This document shows positions 62,957 through 64,000 of a DNA stretch of 64,000 bases, one piece after another. Numbering within the stretch: the first letter of the stretch is position 1; each line of letters opens with the position of its first letter. Under the pieces are notes generated by a model. That model was not told the origin of the DNA. It searched no databases and saw only the letters and a program-made list of their open reading frames with translations. Both the position numbers and the translations under genes were made by a program. Source of the stretch: an uncultured Anaeromusa sp. (GTDB lineage Bacteria > Bacillota > Negativicutes > Anaeromusales > Anaeromusaceae); contig NZ_OY781460.1 in assembly GCF_963676855.1 (NCBI RefSeq), positions 3,222,001 to 3,286,000 of the forward strand. The letters are read 5' to 3'.

Positions 62957-64000
62957 TTAATATTCTTCAGAATCCGATATGATATCACTAATTCCCTGGT
63001 AAAAACATTCTTTAGCCTCTTCAAAGCTCACTATGCCATTATTATATTCAAGTTCACAAGATGTCTTACACTTCTCAAATAATGCTATTATTTCTTTTCT
63101 TGTAATGTACATACTATTGCTGGCTTTTCTTTTTAATTCTATTTTTTCATATTGATAGTTCCCATTATAAAAATCTACATTTGACTCTCTAAGTATTTTA
63201 AAGAATTCATTTTTACGCGCAAACATAAAGGTGTCAGAACTATTATTTAGCCACTTATTTTTATCAGCTTCATATGCTAATAACCATATATCGGCGTACA
63301 TATTTTCTTCTGGTTGTTCCTCTGAAAAATACTCTGCAACAATTCTTTTTCTAAATCTATTAATTATTCTCTTTATTGAAGTCTGAGATTTTCGGGGATA
63401 AATTACATCTAACAAAACTATTATAGCCAACCAATTATCAGTATCAAGTATCATCTTTGTATATTCTTGTGATAAAGAAATATTAAATATTTTCGCAATC
63501 CAAATCGCCCATATTACTTCTTCATCATTCTTCAAAGCTACGTGCGTATCTATAATAGAATATATTGATCTTTTTAGTAATGTAGCACTCACAAATTTTT
63601 CATTATTTTTGAGAATAACCGTTACAATATTGGAGAGACTTGGAAATCTAACCCATAGATTGAAAATAGTCGCTTGTACAGTCTTCCATTCTTTCGCTGA
63701 AAAAGATACAATCCGAATAACTTTAAGTGCATATTTTAAAATAGAAATATCTTTATGTAATCGATACTCAATAATTGCCTTCTCGAGAAGAAGCTTAGGT
63801 TCAAGACGCGCATAAGCTCTCATCTGTTCAACCCATGGCTTTCCATATAAGAATGGGCTTTCATTGATCTGTAATTTGTTTTCATTTAATACAAGCCCAT
63901 ATTTCGCCAATTCTTGCCTGATTATTGCGATTATATCATTCGTCATCGAGCTATCTTTTATGAAAATATAATAATCATCAACATATCTAAGATACTTGCT
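62957..64000 (-). CDS. Reverse transcriptase, C-terminal part (Abi/DRT-like), truncated by window edge
   Basis: The frame is open from 62959 to the window edge (347 residues, 5' end missing). Its first visible residues, SKYLRYVDDYYIFIKDSS, contain the YVDD polymerase active site (codons at 63985-63974), upstream of any in-frame ATG. The following KYGLVLNENKLQINESPF is the usual RT segment after motif C. The remaining 290 residues are helical, with no group II intron maturase or HNH domain, which fits the Abi/unknown-group (DRT) reverse transcriptases used in phage defence better than intron RTs. The gene is much more AT-rich than the rest of the window and lies beside a tRNA scar and IS, indicating transfer. 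Subfamily cannot be named from this part. Confidence 0.8.
   Translation of the reverse strand, partial: SKYLRYVDDYYIFIKDSSMTNDIIAIIRQELAKYGLVLNENKLQINESPFLYGKPWVEQMRAYARLEPKLLLEKAIIEYRLHKDISILKYALKVIRIVSFSAKEWKTVQATIFNLWVRFPSLSNIVTVILKNNEKFVSATLLKRSIYSIIDTHVALKNDEEVIWAIWIAKIFNISLSQEYTKMILDTDNWLAIIVLLDVIYPRKSQTSIKRIINRFRKRIVAEYFSEEQPEENMYADIWLLAYEADKNKWLNNSSDTFMFARKNEFFKILRESNVDFYNGNYQYEKIELKRKASNSMYITRKEIIALFEKCKTSCELEYNNGIVSFEEAKECFYQGISDIISDSEEY

Noticed and set aside
62957..64000. Group II intron maturase
   Set aside because: After the YVDD region there is no maturase X or HNH domain, and no intron domain V-like hairpin was seen between 62741 and 62956.

Overview
The window looks like a chromosomal segment of an anaerobic, amino-acid-fermenting Firmicute with a Gram-negative style envelope, most likely a Negativicute (Sporomusaceae / Anaeromusa-like). 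Supporting this are Firmicute-type AGGAGG ribosome binding sites, a T-box riboswitch, a GlnRS gene, a two-ATPase-domain acyl-CoA dehydratase activase of about 1450 residues, a periplasmic-type asparaginase, aspartase, a dicarboxylate transporter and a membrane [NiFe] hydrogenase. The genus is an inference from gene content. Most of the window appears close to 50% GC; the last 1.2 kb is visibly AT-rich.

Layout. 1-11.9 kb is almost all minus strand: start of an unknown gene, a deacetylase-like lipoprotein, sppA, pyrG, argS, a DUF1934 gene, two soluble chemoreceptor-like proteins, a DUF2156 gene and a sodium:amino-acid symporter. 12-19.5 kb: purL, speD, an HD-GYP phosphodiesterase and a class II photolyase. 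19.6-24 kb is a nitrogen block: glnB and amtB behind a leader with two successive terminators, and, divergently, an alanine-type T-box controlling an Lrp/AsnC regulator and an aminotransferase. 24-35 kb: transketolase, an SRPBCC protein, a GtrA/GT2/GT39 glycosylation operon, YdcF, a frameshifted Fe-alcohol dehydrogenase, a PHP phosphatase, a VOC protein, a frameshifted fabH and an exported SGNH hydrolase. 35-46 kb: the activase, glnS, aspA and a DASS transporter. 46.6-53.8 kb: a six-gene hydrogenase-4-like operon. 53.9-60.2 kb: omega-amidase-like nitrilase, asparaginase, an orphan CARF/HEPN-like protein, an AI-2E family permease and a QueG-like ferredoxin protein.

Metabolic link (inferred): asparaginase yields aspartate, aspartase gives fumarate and ammonia, the DASS carrier moves dicarboxylates, AmtB/GlnB handle ammonium, and the membrane hydrogenase may couple reduced ferredoxin to H2 and ion pumping. 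aspA and the DASS gene share a TGTATACA palindrome upstream.

The right end (about 61.3-64 kb) looks like the edge of an integrated island: a 3' fragment of a tRNA gene (probably Arg, codon starting with A) still attached to its terminator, a complete IS256-family element abutting the fragment at the anticodon, a possible integrase tail, and an AT-rich gene running off the window. That gene's unread first codons contain the YVDD catalytic motif of a reverse transcriptase, followed by about 290 residues of helical sequence as in Abi/DRT-type defence reverse transcriptases. This edge and the orphan CARF-like protein are the best candidates for undescribed biology. Two genes (fabH and the Fe-ADH) carry single-base frameshifts that could be real or sequencing errors.
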